This document shows positions 51,774-61,035 of a stretch of DNA of 64,000 nt, in pieces; the first letter of the stretch is position 1, and each line of letters begins with the position of its first letter. The DNA is from Aestuariibaculum lutulentum (lineage in GTDB: Bacteria; Bacteroidota; Bacteroidia; Flavobacteriales; Flavobacteriaceae). Under the pieces are notes generated by a model, which worked only from the letters and a program-made list of their open reading frames with translations, was not told where the DNA came from and did not search any database. The DNA lies in the NCBI RefSeq assembly GCF_032926325.1, contig NZ_CP136709.1, positions 3,070,501 to 3,134,500 on the forward strand, written 5' to 3'. Position numbers and translations under genes: made by a program.

Positions 51774-53195
51774 CTAACAGTCCACTAAATTAACGCCAAT
51801 AGCTAAGCCGCCTTCAGAGGTTTCTTTGTATTTGGAATTCATGTCTTTAGCGGTTTCCCACATGGTTGAAACGACCTTGTCTAAAGGTACTTTGGCATTT
51901 GCGGGATCGGTGTCTAAAGCTAATTCGGCGGCATTAATAGCTTTAATAGCACCCATAGAGTTTCGTTCGATACATGGCACTTGAACCAAACCACCGATAG
52001 GGTCGCAGGTTAAACCCAAATGATGCTCCATAGCAATTTCGGCAGCGATTAAAACCTGTTCAGGGGTACCTCCTAAAAGTTCGGTTAATGCTCCCGCAGC
52101 CATGGCAGACGATACACCGATTTCGGCCTGACAACCACCCATAGCAGCAGAAATAGTGGCGCCTTTTTTAAAGATGCTGCCAATTTCTCCGGCCACAAGT
52201 AGAAATTTTTTGATGTGGTTAAAATCAGCCTGATGATTTTCAATAACCATGTAATACATTAAAACGGCAGGAATAACACCTGCACTTCCGTTTGTAGGCG
52301 CTGTTACTACACGTCCTAAAGAGGCATTTACTTCGTTTACACTCAGTGCAAAGCAGCTTACCCATTTTAAAATAGCACGAAATTTTACTTCGGTTTTACG
52401 AATGGTTTCAAGCCATTCCTGAGGGGTGTTATATGGTAAATCGCCTTTAAGTTTCTGGTGTACATCATGAGCACGACGTCTTACATTTAAGCCTCCAGGA
52501 AGATTGCCTTCGGTATGACAACCAATATACATGCATTCTAGCATGGTTTCCCAAATACGTTTTAGTTCAAAGTCAATTTCAGCTTCTGTTCTTATTGATT
52601 TTTCGTTTTCTAAAACGATATCTGAGATGGGTAAATTTAATTTTTTAGAATAGTCGATAAGATCGGTTCCTAAAGTAATAGGATACGGAAACGATTTTAG
52701 TAACTCTTTATTTCTTTTGGCATTTTTACGTTCTTCTTTTACAACAAAACCGCCACCTATAGAGTAAAAGGTCGATTTTTTGTTTTTACCATCAATTCTT
52801 GCTGTAAATACAAGGGCATTAGCATGGAATGGCAGAAACTTTTTGTTGAATTTTATATTTACCGAAGAATCAAAATCTAAAGACTTTTCATTGTTAAACT
52901 GAATAGTTTTAGAAGATTTAATGGTATCTATGATCGTTTGAATATTTTCTGTCGGTACAGTTTCGGGGTCAGCACCACTCAAACCAAGCATTATGGCATA
53001 ATCGGTAGCATGCCCTTTTCCGGTTAAACTTAATGAACCATAAAGATCTACAGATATACTTTCAACGGTATCGAAACGGTTTTTTTGCTTTAATTCGTTA
53101 ATCCATTGCTCGGCAGCACGCCAGGGCCCAAGCGTGTGCGAACTTGAAGGTCCAACACCAATTTTTAGCATATCAAAAACCGAAATACATTCCAT
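51774..53195 (-). CDS. sdaA: L-serine ammonia-lyase (single-chain, iron-sulfur)
   Basis: The ATG at 53195 (MECISVFDMLKIGVGPSSSHT) is the canonical SdaA start and gives 473 residues; a TTG 24 bp upstream only adds an unrelated leader. The beta domain SSSHTLGPWRAAEQ and the alpha domain are fused. Cysteines for the [4Fe-4S] cluster lie in AAMGGCQAEIGVSSAMA and LTCDPIGGLVQVPCIERN. It converts L-serine to pyruvate and ammonia. Confidence 0.96.
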   Translation of the reverse strand: MECISVFDMLKIGVGPSSSHTLGPWRAAEQWINELKQKNRFDTVESISVDLYGSLSLTGKGHATDYAIMLGLSGADPETVPTENIQTIIDTIKSSKTIQFNNEKSLDFDSSVNIKFNKKFLPFHANALVFTARIDGKNKKSTFYSIGGGFVVKEERKNAKRNKELLKSFPYPITLGTDLIDYSKKLNLPISDIVLENEKSIRTEAEIDFELKRIWETMLECMYIGCHTEGNLPGGLNVRRRAHDVHQKLKGDLPYNTPQEWLETIRKTEVKFRAILKWVSCFALSVNEVNASLGRVVTAPTNGSAGVIPAVLMYYMVIENHQADFNHIKKFLLVAGEIGSIFKKGATISAAMGGCQAEIGVSSAMAAGALTELLGGTPEQVLIAAEIAMEHHLGLTCDPIGGLVQVPCIERNSMGAIKAINAAELALDTDPANAKVPLDKVVSTMWETAKDMNSKYKETSEGGLAIGVNLVDC

Positions 53196-53272
53196 GTTGT
53201 AAAATTTGAATCCTCGCAAATATACAAGAACTTGTGTGCGGTTTTTAGTTAAAAAAACTTTAAAAAAACGTA

Positions 53273-53298
53273 AAAACCCCTTTTAATTAAGGGGTTTT
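53273..53298 (-). terminator. Terminator of the collagen-like lipoprotein gene
   Basis: A perfect 10-bp stem (AAAACCCCTT/AAGGGGTTTT) with a 6-nt loop, 21 bp past the stop at 53319 on the minus strand, before the sdaA start. Confidence 0.88.
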
Positions 53299-53318
53299 AA
53301 GACACTTATGTTTTTTGT

Positions 53319-53810
53319 TTATTGCGCTTTCAAAGATTGAATATTTAGAGATTCAATAACATTATTGTAGTTATTTAAATCTAATCCATCTACATTATCT
53401 GCAGGGATAACCACGACACGGAATACCTGGTTTTGTGTCCATTCACTAGCTAAAATACTAAAGTCTATATCGCCATCTAAAAAGAAACGGACATCGTCCT
53501 GAGTAAAGTCGAAATTGTAAATTAAAGTTCCTTCGTTGAAATAGGTTGTTTGTGGTAAGGCACGCCAAATATCCTGACCATTATCGGTTTCCCAAGAAAT
53601 GTAAACCATAACCACATCGGAAGGGTAGACATCGAAACCATAGTTTTCAATATATTCGTAGTTGTTGGCGGCATTAAAATTTATTTCAATTTCAAAAGCA
53701 CTGGCAACAAATAATCCACCATCGGAACCTGGAAGCCCAGGAGGTCCTTGAGGACCTTCACAAGCTAAAAAGCTTATGGATAAAGCGAAAAGGTAAATAA
53801 GTTTTTTCAT
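53319..53810 (-). CDS. Lipoprotein with short collagen-like segment
   Basis: A 163-residue lipoprotein (lipobox ISFLAC, about Cys17). Immediately after the lipidated Cys are collagen-type Gly-x-y triplets (EGPQGPPGLPGSDGG), then a beta-rich domain (SAFEIEINFNAANNYEYIEN; VVMVYISWETDNGQDIWRAL; FRVVVIPADNVDGLDL). From memory, this layout is common among flavobacterial dihydrolipoamide-like or collagen-type lipoproteins of unknown role. The collagen stretch is likely a stiff spacer holding the domain off the membrane; inferred. Confidence 0.75.
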   Translation of the reverse strand: MKKLIYLFALSISFLACEGPQGPPGLPGSDGGLFVASAFEIEINFNAANNYEYIENYGFDVYPSDVVMVYISWETDNGQDIWRALPQTTYFNEGTLIYNFDFTQDDVRFFLDGDIDFSILASEWTQNQVFRVVVIPADNVDGLDLNNYNNVIESLNIQSLKAQ

Positions 53811-53853
53811 AGCTAAGTATTTATTTGTAATAAATTTACGAATACTTTTTTAA

Positions 53854-54933
53854 TTAAAACGATTCACCAATTCTGAAATAGATTCCCCAATCGCCTTTAC
53901 CTACGGCGGCATCGAGTCCTATATTGAATTTCATTCCACTAAAAACATTATAACGATAACCAACACCGAAACCAGGGTATGCATCCCAATCGAAATTTTC
54001 GTTTGTTGAACCATAAATGGTTGCGATTCCAGCAAAGCCAACTACTCCCATTTTTTGATTAAAATTGTAGCGGTACTCTCCTTGAAGAGAAATTAATCCA
54101 TCTCCACGGTATTTCCCTTCAGAATACCCGCGAATATCCTTGCCTCCAATAGTTTCCTGTTGCTCAAAGGGTACATCTCCTAAACCGAATTGACCAGAGA
54201 AACGTGCAGCAAGTACATCATTGTTTTGGCGCATAGGAAAGTAGGTGTTGTAGTTGGTAACAAATTTATTGGCACTGTTTTCATTACCAAACCATTCAGG
54301 ATAAGTGATTAACCGAACCTGAGTATTGATTCCTTTGGTTGGGTAATACTGTGAGTTCCTGGAGTCGTAAAGCATATTTAGTTCTACTGCATTTGTTTTT
54401 GTTTTAGATGCAGGTTGTACATCATCTTCGTATACGGTATCAAAAAAGGAATAGGTATAAGTAATCCCTCCATAAAAAGATTCTGTTATTTTTCTTTTAA
54501 CCGCTACGCTAGCCATAGTTGTGTTGGTATTGTAATCGTAAAATCCGCTAACGTCAACATCTTCCATGAAAAATTGAGAAATATGATTTCCGGTAACAGC
54601 AAAAAAGGCAATACGCCATTTGTTTTCATTTAAAAACCAGCGGTTAAAAACGGTTGCAAAGTACGATCCGTTTGTCGTGTAAACTCCTGCAATTCCCGAC
54701 ATAGATTTGGGTGAAATAGTGTCTTTGGGGTTTAATCTGTAATTTGCCATTGGAATAACGCCAAGCATGACTTTTAAATTACGATTATAGCTTAGGTATG
54801 GCATAATTTTTAACTCAATCTTTTTTTCTTTGGTTGAGTCTTTGTGCTTTTTGTCATGTGACGTGCTTTCTTGGGCGTTTGCTATAAAAAAACACAGGAA
54901 CAATGTTACTAGTAGACTTAGTTTTTTAATCAT
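53854..54933 (-). CDS. BamA/TamA-family outer membrane protein
   Basis: A 359-residue protein with a signal peptide (cleavage near FIANAQ) and a C-terminal beta-barrel of the surface-antigen D15 type. Typical barrel motifs are DSRNSQYYPTKGINTQVRLI and GGKDIRGYSEGKYRGDGLIS (the RGY-type lid loop). The protein ends in a terminal Phe (FRIGESF). There are no POTRA domains, so it is unlike BamA itself and is a short Omp85-related barrel of unknown cargo. It is divergent from dnaK across a 210-bp gap. Confidence 0.8.
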   Translation of the reverse strand: MIKKLSLLVTLFLCFFIANAQESTSHDKKHKDSTKEKKIELKIMPYLSYNRNLKVMLGVIPMANYRLNPKDTISPKSMSGIAGVYTTNGSYFATVFNRWFLNENKWRIAFFAVTGNHISQFFMEDVDVSGFYDYNTNTTMASVAVKRKITESFYGGITYTYSFFDTVYEDDVQPASKTKTNAVELNMLYDSRNSQYYPTKGINTQVRLITYPEWFGNENSANKFVTNYNTYFPMRQNNDVLAARFSGQFGLGDVPFEQQETIGGKDIRGYSEGKYRGDGLISLQGEYRYNFNQKMGVVGFAGIATIYGSTNENFDWDAYPGFGVGYRYNVFSGMKFNIGLDAAVGKGDWGIYFRIGESF

Positions 54934-55049
54934 TACGGTTAGTCAATAAGTTTACTTCTAATATACTACCATTTTTGTAATTAAAAAAGTACAATCATAG
55001 AATAGTTCTTAATTATAAGTATTGTTTTTAGACGGATAAATTACTAAAG

Positions 55050-55062
55050 TGACATGATGTCA
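55050..55062 (+). promoter_or_regulatory. Perfect palindrome upstream of dnaK (possible operator)
   Basis: TGACATGATGTCA is a perfect 13-bp inverted repeat, 13 bp upstream of the sigma-54-like promoter of dnaK. Its position and symmetry suggest a binding site for a dimeric regulator. It does not match CIRCE (TTAGCACTC-N9-GAGTGCTAA). Confidence 0.5.
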
Positions 55063-55074
55063 GTTTTTTTGAAA

Positions 55075-55089
55075 TGGCATAATCATTGA
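55075..55089 (+). promoter_or_regulatory. Sigma-54-like promoter of dnaK
   Basis: TGGCAT-N5-TTGA closely matches the sigma-54 -24/-12 consensus (TGGCAC-N5-TTGC), with correct spacing. Transcription would start near 55100, leaving a ~44-nt leader before the dnaK ATG. No good TAnnTTTG element is seen nearby. Confidence 0.5.
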
Positions 55090-55143
55090 CTTTTAGCTAA
55101 CGAATTTAAAAATGAACATTCAACACAATTAATAAAAAATATT

Positions 55144-57051
55144 ATGAGTAAAATTATTGGAATCGATTTAGGAACAACAAACTCTTGCGTTTCTGTAATG
55201 GAAGGTAACGAGCCGGTTGTAATCCCAAACGCAGAAGGTAAGCGTACTACACCATCAGTTATCGCTTTTGTTGAAGGAGGAGAAATTAAAGTTGGAGATC
55301 CTGCTAAACGTCAAGCAGTAACTAACCCAAACAAAACAGTTTATTCTATTAAACGTTTTATGGGTAATAAATATTCTGAATCACAAAAAGAAGCAGAACG
55401 CGTACCATATACAGTAGTAAAAGGAGATAACGATACACCACGTGTAGATATCGATGGTCGTTTATATACACCTCAGGAATTATCAGCTATGATTCTTCAA
55501 AAAATGAAGAAAACGGCTGAGGATTATTTAGGTCAAGATGTAAGTGAAGCAGTAATTACTGTGCCAGCTTACTTTAACGATTCTCAACGTCAGGCTACAA
55601 AAGAAGCTGGTGAGATTGCAGGTTTAAAAGTACGTCGTATTATTAACGAGCCTACAGCAGCAGCTTTAGCTTATGGTTTAGATAAAAAAGGTACTGACCA
55701 GAAAATCGTAGTATTCGACTTTGGTGGTGGTACACATGACGTTTCTATTCTTGAGTTAGGTGACGGTGTATTTGAAGTATTATCTACAGATGGAGATACG
55801 CACTTAGGTGGTGACGATGTAGATGAGAAAATCATTAACTGGTTAGCTGATGAGTTTAAAGCTGAAGAAGATATGGACTTACGTAAAGATGCAATGTCTT
55901 TACAACGTTTAAAAGAAGCTGCTGAAAAAGCTAAGATTGAATTATCATCTTCTGCTCAGACAGAAATCAACTTACCGTATATTACAGCTACGGCTACAGG
56001 ACCTAAGCACTTAGTACGTACGTTAACTCGTGCTAAATTCGAGCAATTAATCGACGATTTAGTAAAACGTACTATCGCGCCATGTGAGTCTGCATTAAAA
56101 GCTGCTGGTTTAAGTAAAAGTGATATTGATGAAGTTATCTTGGTAGGAGGTTCAACTCGTATTCCTGCAGTACAAGCGGCTGTTGAGAAATTCTTTGGTA
56201 AAGCACCAAGTAAAGGAGTTAACCCAGACGAGGTAGTATCTTTAGGAGCAGGTATCCAGGGGGGTGTATTAACAGGAGATGTTAAAGATGTATTATTATT
56301 AGACGTAACCCCATTATCATTAGGTATCGAAACTATGGGTAATGTTATGACTAAGCTTATCGAAGCTAATACAACAATCCCTACTAAAAAATCACAGGTA
56401 TTCTCTACAGCGGCAGATAACCAGCCATCGGTAGAAATCCATGTGTTACAAGGTGAGCGTGCTATGGCGGCTGATAACAAAACTATCGGACGTTTCCATT
56501 TAGATGGTATTCCGCCGGCAAAAAGAGGAACACCTCAAATTGAAGTAACTTTCGATATCGATGCAAACGGTATTATTCATGTTACAGCAACAGATAAAGC
56601 AACAAACAAAACTCAGGATATCCGTATCGAGGCATCTTCAGGATTAACAGAAGAAGAAATCCAAAAGATGAAACAAGAGGCTGAGGCTAATGCTGAAGCT
56701 GATAAATTAGCAAAAGAAAAAGCTGAAAAATTAAACGCTGCTGATGCTATGATTTTCCAAACAGAAAATCAGCTTAAAGAGTTTGGTGATAAATTATCAG
56801 ATGATAAGAAAAAGCCAATTGAAGATGCGTTAGAAGAATTGAAAAAAGCTTTCGAAACTAAAGATGTTGCGGTTATTGATCCTGCTTTAGAAAAAATTAA
56901 TGAAGCATGGAAAGCAGCTAGTGAAGAAATGTACAAAGCACAAGCTGAAGCTCAGCAAGGTGGTGCGCAAGCAGGACCTGATGCAAGTCAAAACGGACAA
57001 GCTGGAGAAGCAAGCGATGTAGAAGATGTTGATTTCGAAGAAGTGAAATAA
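55144..57051 (+). CDS. dnaK: Chaperone protein DnaK (Hsp70)
   Basis: A 635-residue cytoplasmic chaperone. The ATPase domain starts IIGIDLGTTNSCVSVMEG and contains VVFDFGGGTHDVSILELG and ILVGGSTRIPAVQ. The linker is DVLLLDVTPLSLGIE. The substrate-binding domain (about 390-500) and helical lid follow, and the protein ends in an acidic tail (ASDVEDVDFEEVK). The usual GGGTFD motif reads GGGTHD. grpE and dnaJ are not adjacent. It is monocistronic and closed by a strong terminator. Confidence 0.98.
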   Translation: MSKIIGIDLGTTNSCVSVMEGNEPVVIPNAEGKRTTPSVIAFVEGGEIKVGDPAKRQAVTNPNKTVYSIKRFMGNKYSESQKEAERVPYTVVKGDNDTPRVDIDGRLYTPQELSAMILQKMKKTAEDYLGQDVSEAVITVPAYFNDSQRQATKEAGEIAGLKVRRIINEPTAAALAYGLDKKGTDQKIVVFDFGGGTHDVSILELGDGVFEVLSTDGDTHLGGDDVDEKIINWLADEFKAEEDMDLRKDAMSLQRLKEAAEKAKIELSSSAQTEINLPYITATATGPKHLVRTLTRAKFEQLIDDLVKRTIAPCESALKAAGLSKSDIDEVILVGGSTRIPAVQAAVEKFFGKAPSKGVNPDEVVSLGAGIQGGVLTGDVKDVLLLDVTPLSLGIETMGNVMTKLIEANTTIPTKKSQVFSTAADNQPSVEIHVLQGERAMAADNKTIGRFHLDGIPPAKRGTPQIEVTFDIDANGIIHVTATDKATNKTQDIRIEASSGLTEEEIQKMKQEAEANAEADKLAKEKAEKLNAADAMIFQTENQLKEFGDKLSDDKKKPIEDALEELKKAFETKDVAVIDPALEKINEAWKAASEEMYKAQAEAQQGGAQAGPDASQNGQAGEASDVEDVDFEEVK

Positions 57052-57073
57052 GGTATTAGTTATCTATATTGTA

Positions 57074-57103
57074 AAAAGGCGGGTTTAAAACCCGCCTTTT
57101 TTT
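57074..57103 (+). terminator. Terminator of dnaK
   Basis: A GC-rich perfect stem (AAAAAGGCGGGTTT/AAACCCGCCTTTTT) followed by T residues, about 22 bp past the dnaK stop. Confidence 0.93.
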
Positions 57104-57261
57104 GTTTGTAATATTGTTAGGTGTAAAATCTAAATTTGTATTTAATTAAATTAAAATCTGTAACCTATTGTGTTTACTGTATGTAAATAGATTCTTAGGT
57201 TTTGGAGATTCCGTTTTTTTGTGATATTTTGTGTTAAATTTTAAAAATATCGATAAAAAGC

Positions 57262-57291
57262 TTGTTTTTGACGATTAATTGCATATTTTTG
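57262..57291 (+). promoter_or_regulatory. Bacteroidota-type promoter (TTG-N19-TATTTTTG)
   Basis: TTG at 57262-57264 and TATTTTTG at 57284-57291 fit the TTG-N17-23-TAnnTTTG consensus with 19-bp spacing. The start codon of the next gene is 17-26 bp downstream. Confidence 0.5.
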
Positions 57292-57308
57292 TAAAATACA
57301 ATCCCTAA

Positions 57309-57767
57309 ATGTTAACCATGAAAGTGAAAATTATTTTATTCAGTTTTAGTTTTTTCTTAGCAGTTGGTGTAGGATACGCTCAACATAAGAAAGATGAGGC
57401 GCTAAATATTATTAGTGCAAAAGTGGCTATTAAAAAGTATCATAGTAAAGATGAGCTGGACAGAATGCCAAAAGGTGATTTGTTGGGTCTTTATATGGAG
57501 CGTATAGAGAGTCTGGTTAAAATGTTGCCGTATATTGCTTTCGCAACCAAACCAGGTGTTACTCTGGAGACCTTGGGGATACCAAATGACAAGGATAATA
57601 AACATGCCTTAGAACATCAATTTAAATCAACAGATGAATATTTAGAAAATACAGGAGAATTTCACAAGAAATTTTTGCCGTATTCAGATACTAATAAATT
57701 AATTTCAGCTATTATTTTCTATGAGGATATTATGAAATCCTTACATGAGTATAGCGAATACAATTAA
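57309..57767 (+). CDS. Small secreted protein of unknown function
   Basis: A 152-residue protein (or 149 from the ATG at 57318, which starts MKVKIILF). It has a signal peptide (cleavage near GVGYAQ) and a helical mature part (MPKGDLLGLYMERIESLVKM; STDEYLENTGEFHKKFLPYS; IIFYEDIMKSLHEYSE). No domain recognised. It has its own promoter and terminator. The promoter elements sit close to the start, so the leader is very short. Confidence 0.7.
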   Translation: MLTMKVKIILFSFSFFLAVGVGYAQHKKDEALNIISAKVAIKKYHSKDELDRMPKGDLLGLYMERIESLVKMLPYIAFATKPGVTLETLGIPNDKDNKHALEHQFKSTDEYLENTGEFHKKFLPYSDTNKLISAIIFYEDIMKSLHEYSEYN

Positions 57768-57790
57768 TAAAACATAAAATAATATAAAGG

Positions 57791-57826
57791 TCTTCGGGTT
57801 TGTTTTCAAGCTTGAAGATTTTTTTT
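57791..57826 (+). terminator. Terminator of the small secreted protein gene
   Basis: A 12-bp stem with three G-U pairs (57791-57802 with 57807-57818), a TTTT loop and a run of eight T. Confidence 0.85.
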
Positions 57827-58085
57827 GAAAACAATTGATGTTTTTAATGTGGTTGAATTCTATTGAAAGTGCTGAGCTTTGAAATTTGATGTATACAATG
57901 ACATTAAAAATTAAATAAATCAAAAATATATTACAGAATCTTATGGTTTAACGGCTGTTAATCTCTTAAAATTTTGTTAAAAAGTGTATTTTAACGAAAA
58001 AAAAGGTATTTCATGGGATATTTTTATATTTTTGGTTATATATTTGAAGTAAAATCTTATTAGTTTTAATCATAAAACCGTAACT

Positions 58086-59396
58086 ATGAAAAACTTTACT
58101 CACTCAATATGGATATTCCTTCTTGCATTTGGGAGCTTGTTCGCTCAGCAGGAAAAGGGAATTATTGGTTCTGATAACTGGTTGTATGGCTGGACTGATT
58201 TTAGGTCTAATACATCTGATTTCGGAGAAGCCACACAAATATTAGCTGGAAACATTACAGAAGATACTAAGTTAACCAAGCGCGATGTGTATTTATTATT
58301 AGGTAATGTATTTGTTACTAATAATGCTACACTTACTATTGAGCCTGGAACTGTTATTTTAGGTGATTATGATTCTAAAGCAACTTTAACTATTGCTAAA
58401 GGTTCTGCAATTATTGCTGAAGGTACTGAAACCGATCCTATTATTTTTACTTCTAACAGAAGTTTAAAAAGAGCAGGAGACTGGGGAGGAATTATGATTT
58501 TAGGTGATGCTCCTACAAATAAATTCGGAAAAGGATCTGTGATTTCATATTATAACAATTTGAATTCATCATCTTATCCATATATTAATTATGGAGGAGA
58601 GAACCCAAACAGTAATTCAGGTATTTTAAAATATGTAAGAATTGAGTATGCTGGTAAAAAGCAAAAAAACGGAACGCAGTTAAATGGTTTGTTACTTGCC
58701 AGTGTAGGTAGTGAAACTGTTTTGGAGAATATTATGGTGTCTTATGCTGCTGGAAATTCATTTGAGATTTGGGGCGGAGAAGTAAATATGACTAAAATGG
58801 TCTCTTACCGTGCAACAAATAATGATTTCAAATTTAACTACGGAGCTCAAGGTGTATTAAACAATTCATTAGCTGTGAGATCTCCTTATATATCTTCAAG
58901 TACTGCAGGTACAAGATGTTTATACGTATCGTCTTTTGATAAAATAGAAGATGTAGATTTTACCAAAAAGCAAACCAGCGTTGTTGCTAAAAATTTAACC
59001 ATGTTAAATAATAGTGATGATTTAAAAGCAGATATCGATAAAGGATTGGTGAAGGAAGCGGTTTATGTAGCACAAAGTGCGTCATTAGATATGAATAAGA
59101 GTGTGATTTCGGGATTTAATCCAGCAGTTATCTTCGAAGATAAAATAGCTATCAACCAAGGAAACTTAGAAAAAATTAAGTTTACAGATATGTATTTCAA
59201 TAATTGTAATGGAAATATATTTGTAGAGAACAATTCTAATAATGAGGATCTTGAAAACTGGTACGGAAACAGTGCTTTCTTTAATGTATATTCGAAAAGT
59301 CAGAATTCTGAAACGTTTATCGATCTAAAAAATGAAAGACGTCCAGATTTTAGATTACGTATTAATAAAATTATAGCATCAAACGAAAAGGACTAA
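58086..59396 (+). CDS. Secreted beta-helix-like surface protein
   Basis: A 436-residue protein with a signal peptide (cleavage near GSLFAQ). Repeated short beta strands (ATLTIEPGTVILGD; ATLTIAKGSAIIAEG; DPIIFTSN; GDWGGIMILGDA; YVRIEYAG; ENIMVSYAA) suggest a right-handed parallel beta-helix. This pattern is common in Bacteroidota proteins that start with IEPGTxIxG repeats. I see no type A or B T9SS sorting domain at its C-terminus (RLRINKIIASNEKD). About 318 bp of AT-rich DNA precede it, holding the previous terminator and a weak TATATTTG element at 58039-58046. It leads the T9SS surface module downstream. Confidence 0.75.
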   Translation: MKNFTHSIWIFLLAFGSLFAQQEKGIIGSDNWLYGWTDFRSNTSDFGEATQILAGNITEDTKLTKRDVYLLLGNVFVTNNATLTIEPGTVILGDYDSKATLTIAKGSAIIAEGTETDPIIFTSNRSLKRAGDWGGIMILGDAPTNKFGKGSVISYYNNLNSSSYPYINYGGENPNSNSGILKYVRIEYAGKKQKNGTQLNGLLLASVGSETVLENIMVSYAAGNSFEIWGGEVNMTKMVSYRATNNDFKFNYGAQGVLNNSLAVRSPYISSSTAGTRCLYVSSFDKIEDVDFTKKQTSVVAKNLTMLNNSDDLKADIDKGLVKEAVYVAQSASLDMNKSVISGFNPAVIFEDKIAINQGNLEKIKFTDMYFNNCNGNIFVENNSNNEDLENWYGNSAFFNVYSKSQNSETFIDLKNERRPDFRLRINKIIASNEKD

Positions 59397-59486
59397 CCAC
59401 GGTTCGGTTTAATTTGATTAAGATTTAATAAGAAAATTATAGCTCCAGATCTTTTAATCCCAAATTTACTATTAATATAAATAAGA

Positions 59487-59534
59487 ATTCCTTTGCTCTG
59501 TGGTTTTTGAAAAACTAGGAGCAAAGAATTTTTG
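59487..59534 (+). terminator. Probable terminator after the beta-helix gene
   Basis: An imperfect stem (AATTC-TTTGCTC with GAGCAAA-GAATT) with a loop of about 20 nt and a following T run. It separates the beta-helix gene from the T9SS cargo gene. Confidence 0.55.
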
Positions 59535-59594
59535 GTAATAGCTTATAACTAAGGTGATATTATTTCTTGGAGTTTTATTTAAAAACGAATAGTA

Positions 59595-61034
59595 ATGAGG
59601 AACTTTACTTTTATAGGCTTTATCGTTTTTTTTGCAAGTGTAATTAACTTTACTTACGCTCAAACGATTAGTACACCAAGTTTGGGTTTTACTCAGGCCT
59701 GTGCGAGTCCCTCATTTAATACCTATTATACCACGTTTAGCTTTTCAGCTGATATCGCGGCGAGCGGTAGCAATCAATTCACTATCGAATTGTCTGATGC
59801 CAATGGTAGTTTTGCTAATGGACAAGTTATACTCAAAACAAATGCCGGACAGTATAATATTTCACCTGCAACAGTTCAGTTTTCATTACCATCAGATACG
59901 GCAGGAGAATCATACAAAATTAGAGTAAAAAGTAGTTCTCCATCAGCAACAAGTGTTGGTTCTGTGTCGTTTCCTGCTTATTATAAAATTCAGGATAGCC
60001 CTTTTACTATCAACAATTTAATTGGTACAGCAGCCTTTTGTGCCGGTGGTAGTTATTTATTAACGATTGATAATCCTGGTACTGGCGATAATGATTCTCC
60101 TTTAAAATATCCTTCTTTAACATTTAACTGGTATAGAGAAACTAGTTCAACAACCTCTACATTAGTTGGATCAGGCGAAACTTTTAATGTAACAAGCGCA
60201 GGAACGTATTATTGTGAAACGAATTATGGGTCATGTACTTCCGATTCCTATTCTAACCGAGTAACAATTTCTGAAGCTTCATCTGGAACGAGTTCTGAAA
60301 TCAGTTCAAGTTTAGGAAATCCGTATTGTTCCGCCGAAGGCGCAACAACTTTAAGTACTATAAATGCTGATGCTTATCAGTGGTTTAAAGATGGAAAAAA
60401 GATTGACGGAGCAACCAGTCAGACTTATGTAACTGACGAATCTGGAACATATTCTGTGAGTATAGATTTGGGACAATGTTCTACCACGGCGTCTATTACA
60501 TTAGAAACGTCTGGATTTACAAGTTCTATAGATGTTGATGAAACCAATTCCATTCAGGAAGGGGAAGCGTTAACCGCAACCGTAACTACTACCGCCAATA
60601 ATCCAACATTTCAATGGTATTTAAATAATAATTTAATTTCTGGTGCAGCGGGTAACAGTTATACGGCTGCAGAAACTGGTGATTATAAAGTTGTTGTAAC
60701 ACAAACCAGTGGCTGTGCGGCTTCCGAAGAATTTTTATTTTCACTTTTTGTGACAGAACCTTTCCCGGATGTGTCTAATATCCCGAATATTATTAGTCCC
60801 AACGGCGATGGCATTAACGATACTTGGACTATACCTGTAGAGTATACGAGTGGGTCAAATACCGAAGTCATTATTATGAGTGCTCAGGGCAAGGTGGTTC
60901 ATCAAACAAATAATTATTTAAATAACTGGCCTGAAAACCAGATAGATTTTAACGAAATAAATCCAGTGTACTATTACATTATAACTACGGCTAATAATGC
61001 CGTCAAAAAAGGTTCCATTACGGTAGTAAAATAA
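59595..61034 (+). CDS. T9SS type B sorting (gliding motility-associated C-terminal) surface protein
   Basis: A 479-residue secreted protein with a signal peptide (cleavage near NFTYAQ) and several Ig-like domains. These carry the pattern FxWYRETSSTTSTLVGSGE, AYQWFKDGKKIDGATSQTY and PTFQWYLNNNLISGAAGNSY. The C-terminal ~90 residues are the CHU_C/type B sorting domain: FPDVSNIPNIISPNGDGIND, then VIIMSAQGKVVHQTNNY and a closing YYYIITTANNAVKKGSITVV. Cargo with this tail leaves through the type IX system and often needs a partner PorP/SprF protein. Such a gene follows after 1 bp, making a clear cargo-partner pair. Confidence 0.92.
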   Translation: MRNFTFIGFIVFFASVINFTYAQTISTPSLGFTQACASPSFNTYYTTFSFSADIAASGSNQFTIELSDANGSFANGQVILKTNAGQYNISPATVQFSLPSDTAGESYKIRVKSSSPSATSVGSVSFPAYYKIQDSPFTINNLIGTAAFCAGGSYLLTIDNPGTGDNDSPLKYPSLTFNWYRETSSTTSTLVGSGETFNVTSAGTYYCETNYGSCTSDSYSNRVTISEASSGTSSEISSSLGNPYCSAEGATTLSTINADAYQWFKDGKKIDGATSQTYVTDESGTYSVSIDLGQCSTTASITLETSGFTSSIDVDETNSIQEGEALTATVTTTANNPTFQWYLNNNLISGAAGNSYTAAETGDYKVVVTQTSGCAASEEFLFSLFVTEPFPDVSNIPNIISPNGDGINDTWTIPVEYTSGSNTEVIIMSAQGKVVHQTNNYLNNWPENQIDFNEINPVYYYIITTANNAVKKGSITVVK

Positions 61035-61035
61035 T

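Noticed and set aside
55050..55062. CIRCE element controlling dnaK
   Set aside because: The palindrome TGACATGATGTCA does not resemble the CIRCE consensus and no hrcA is present.
55956..56480. Open frame of 174 codons on - inside dnaK
   Set aside because: Antisense shadow produced by the codon bias of a highly expressed gene; no start context or protein-like features.
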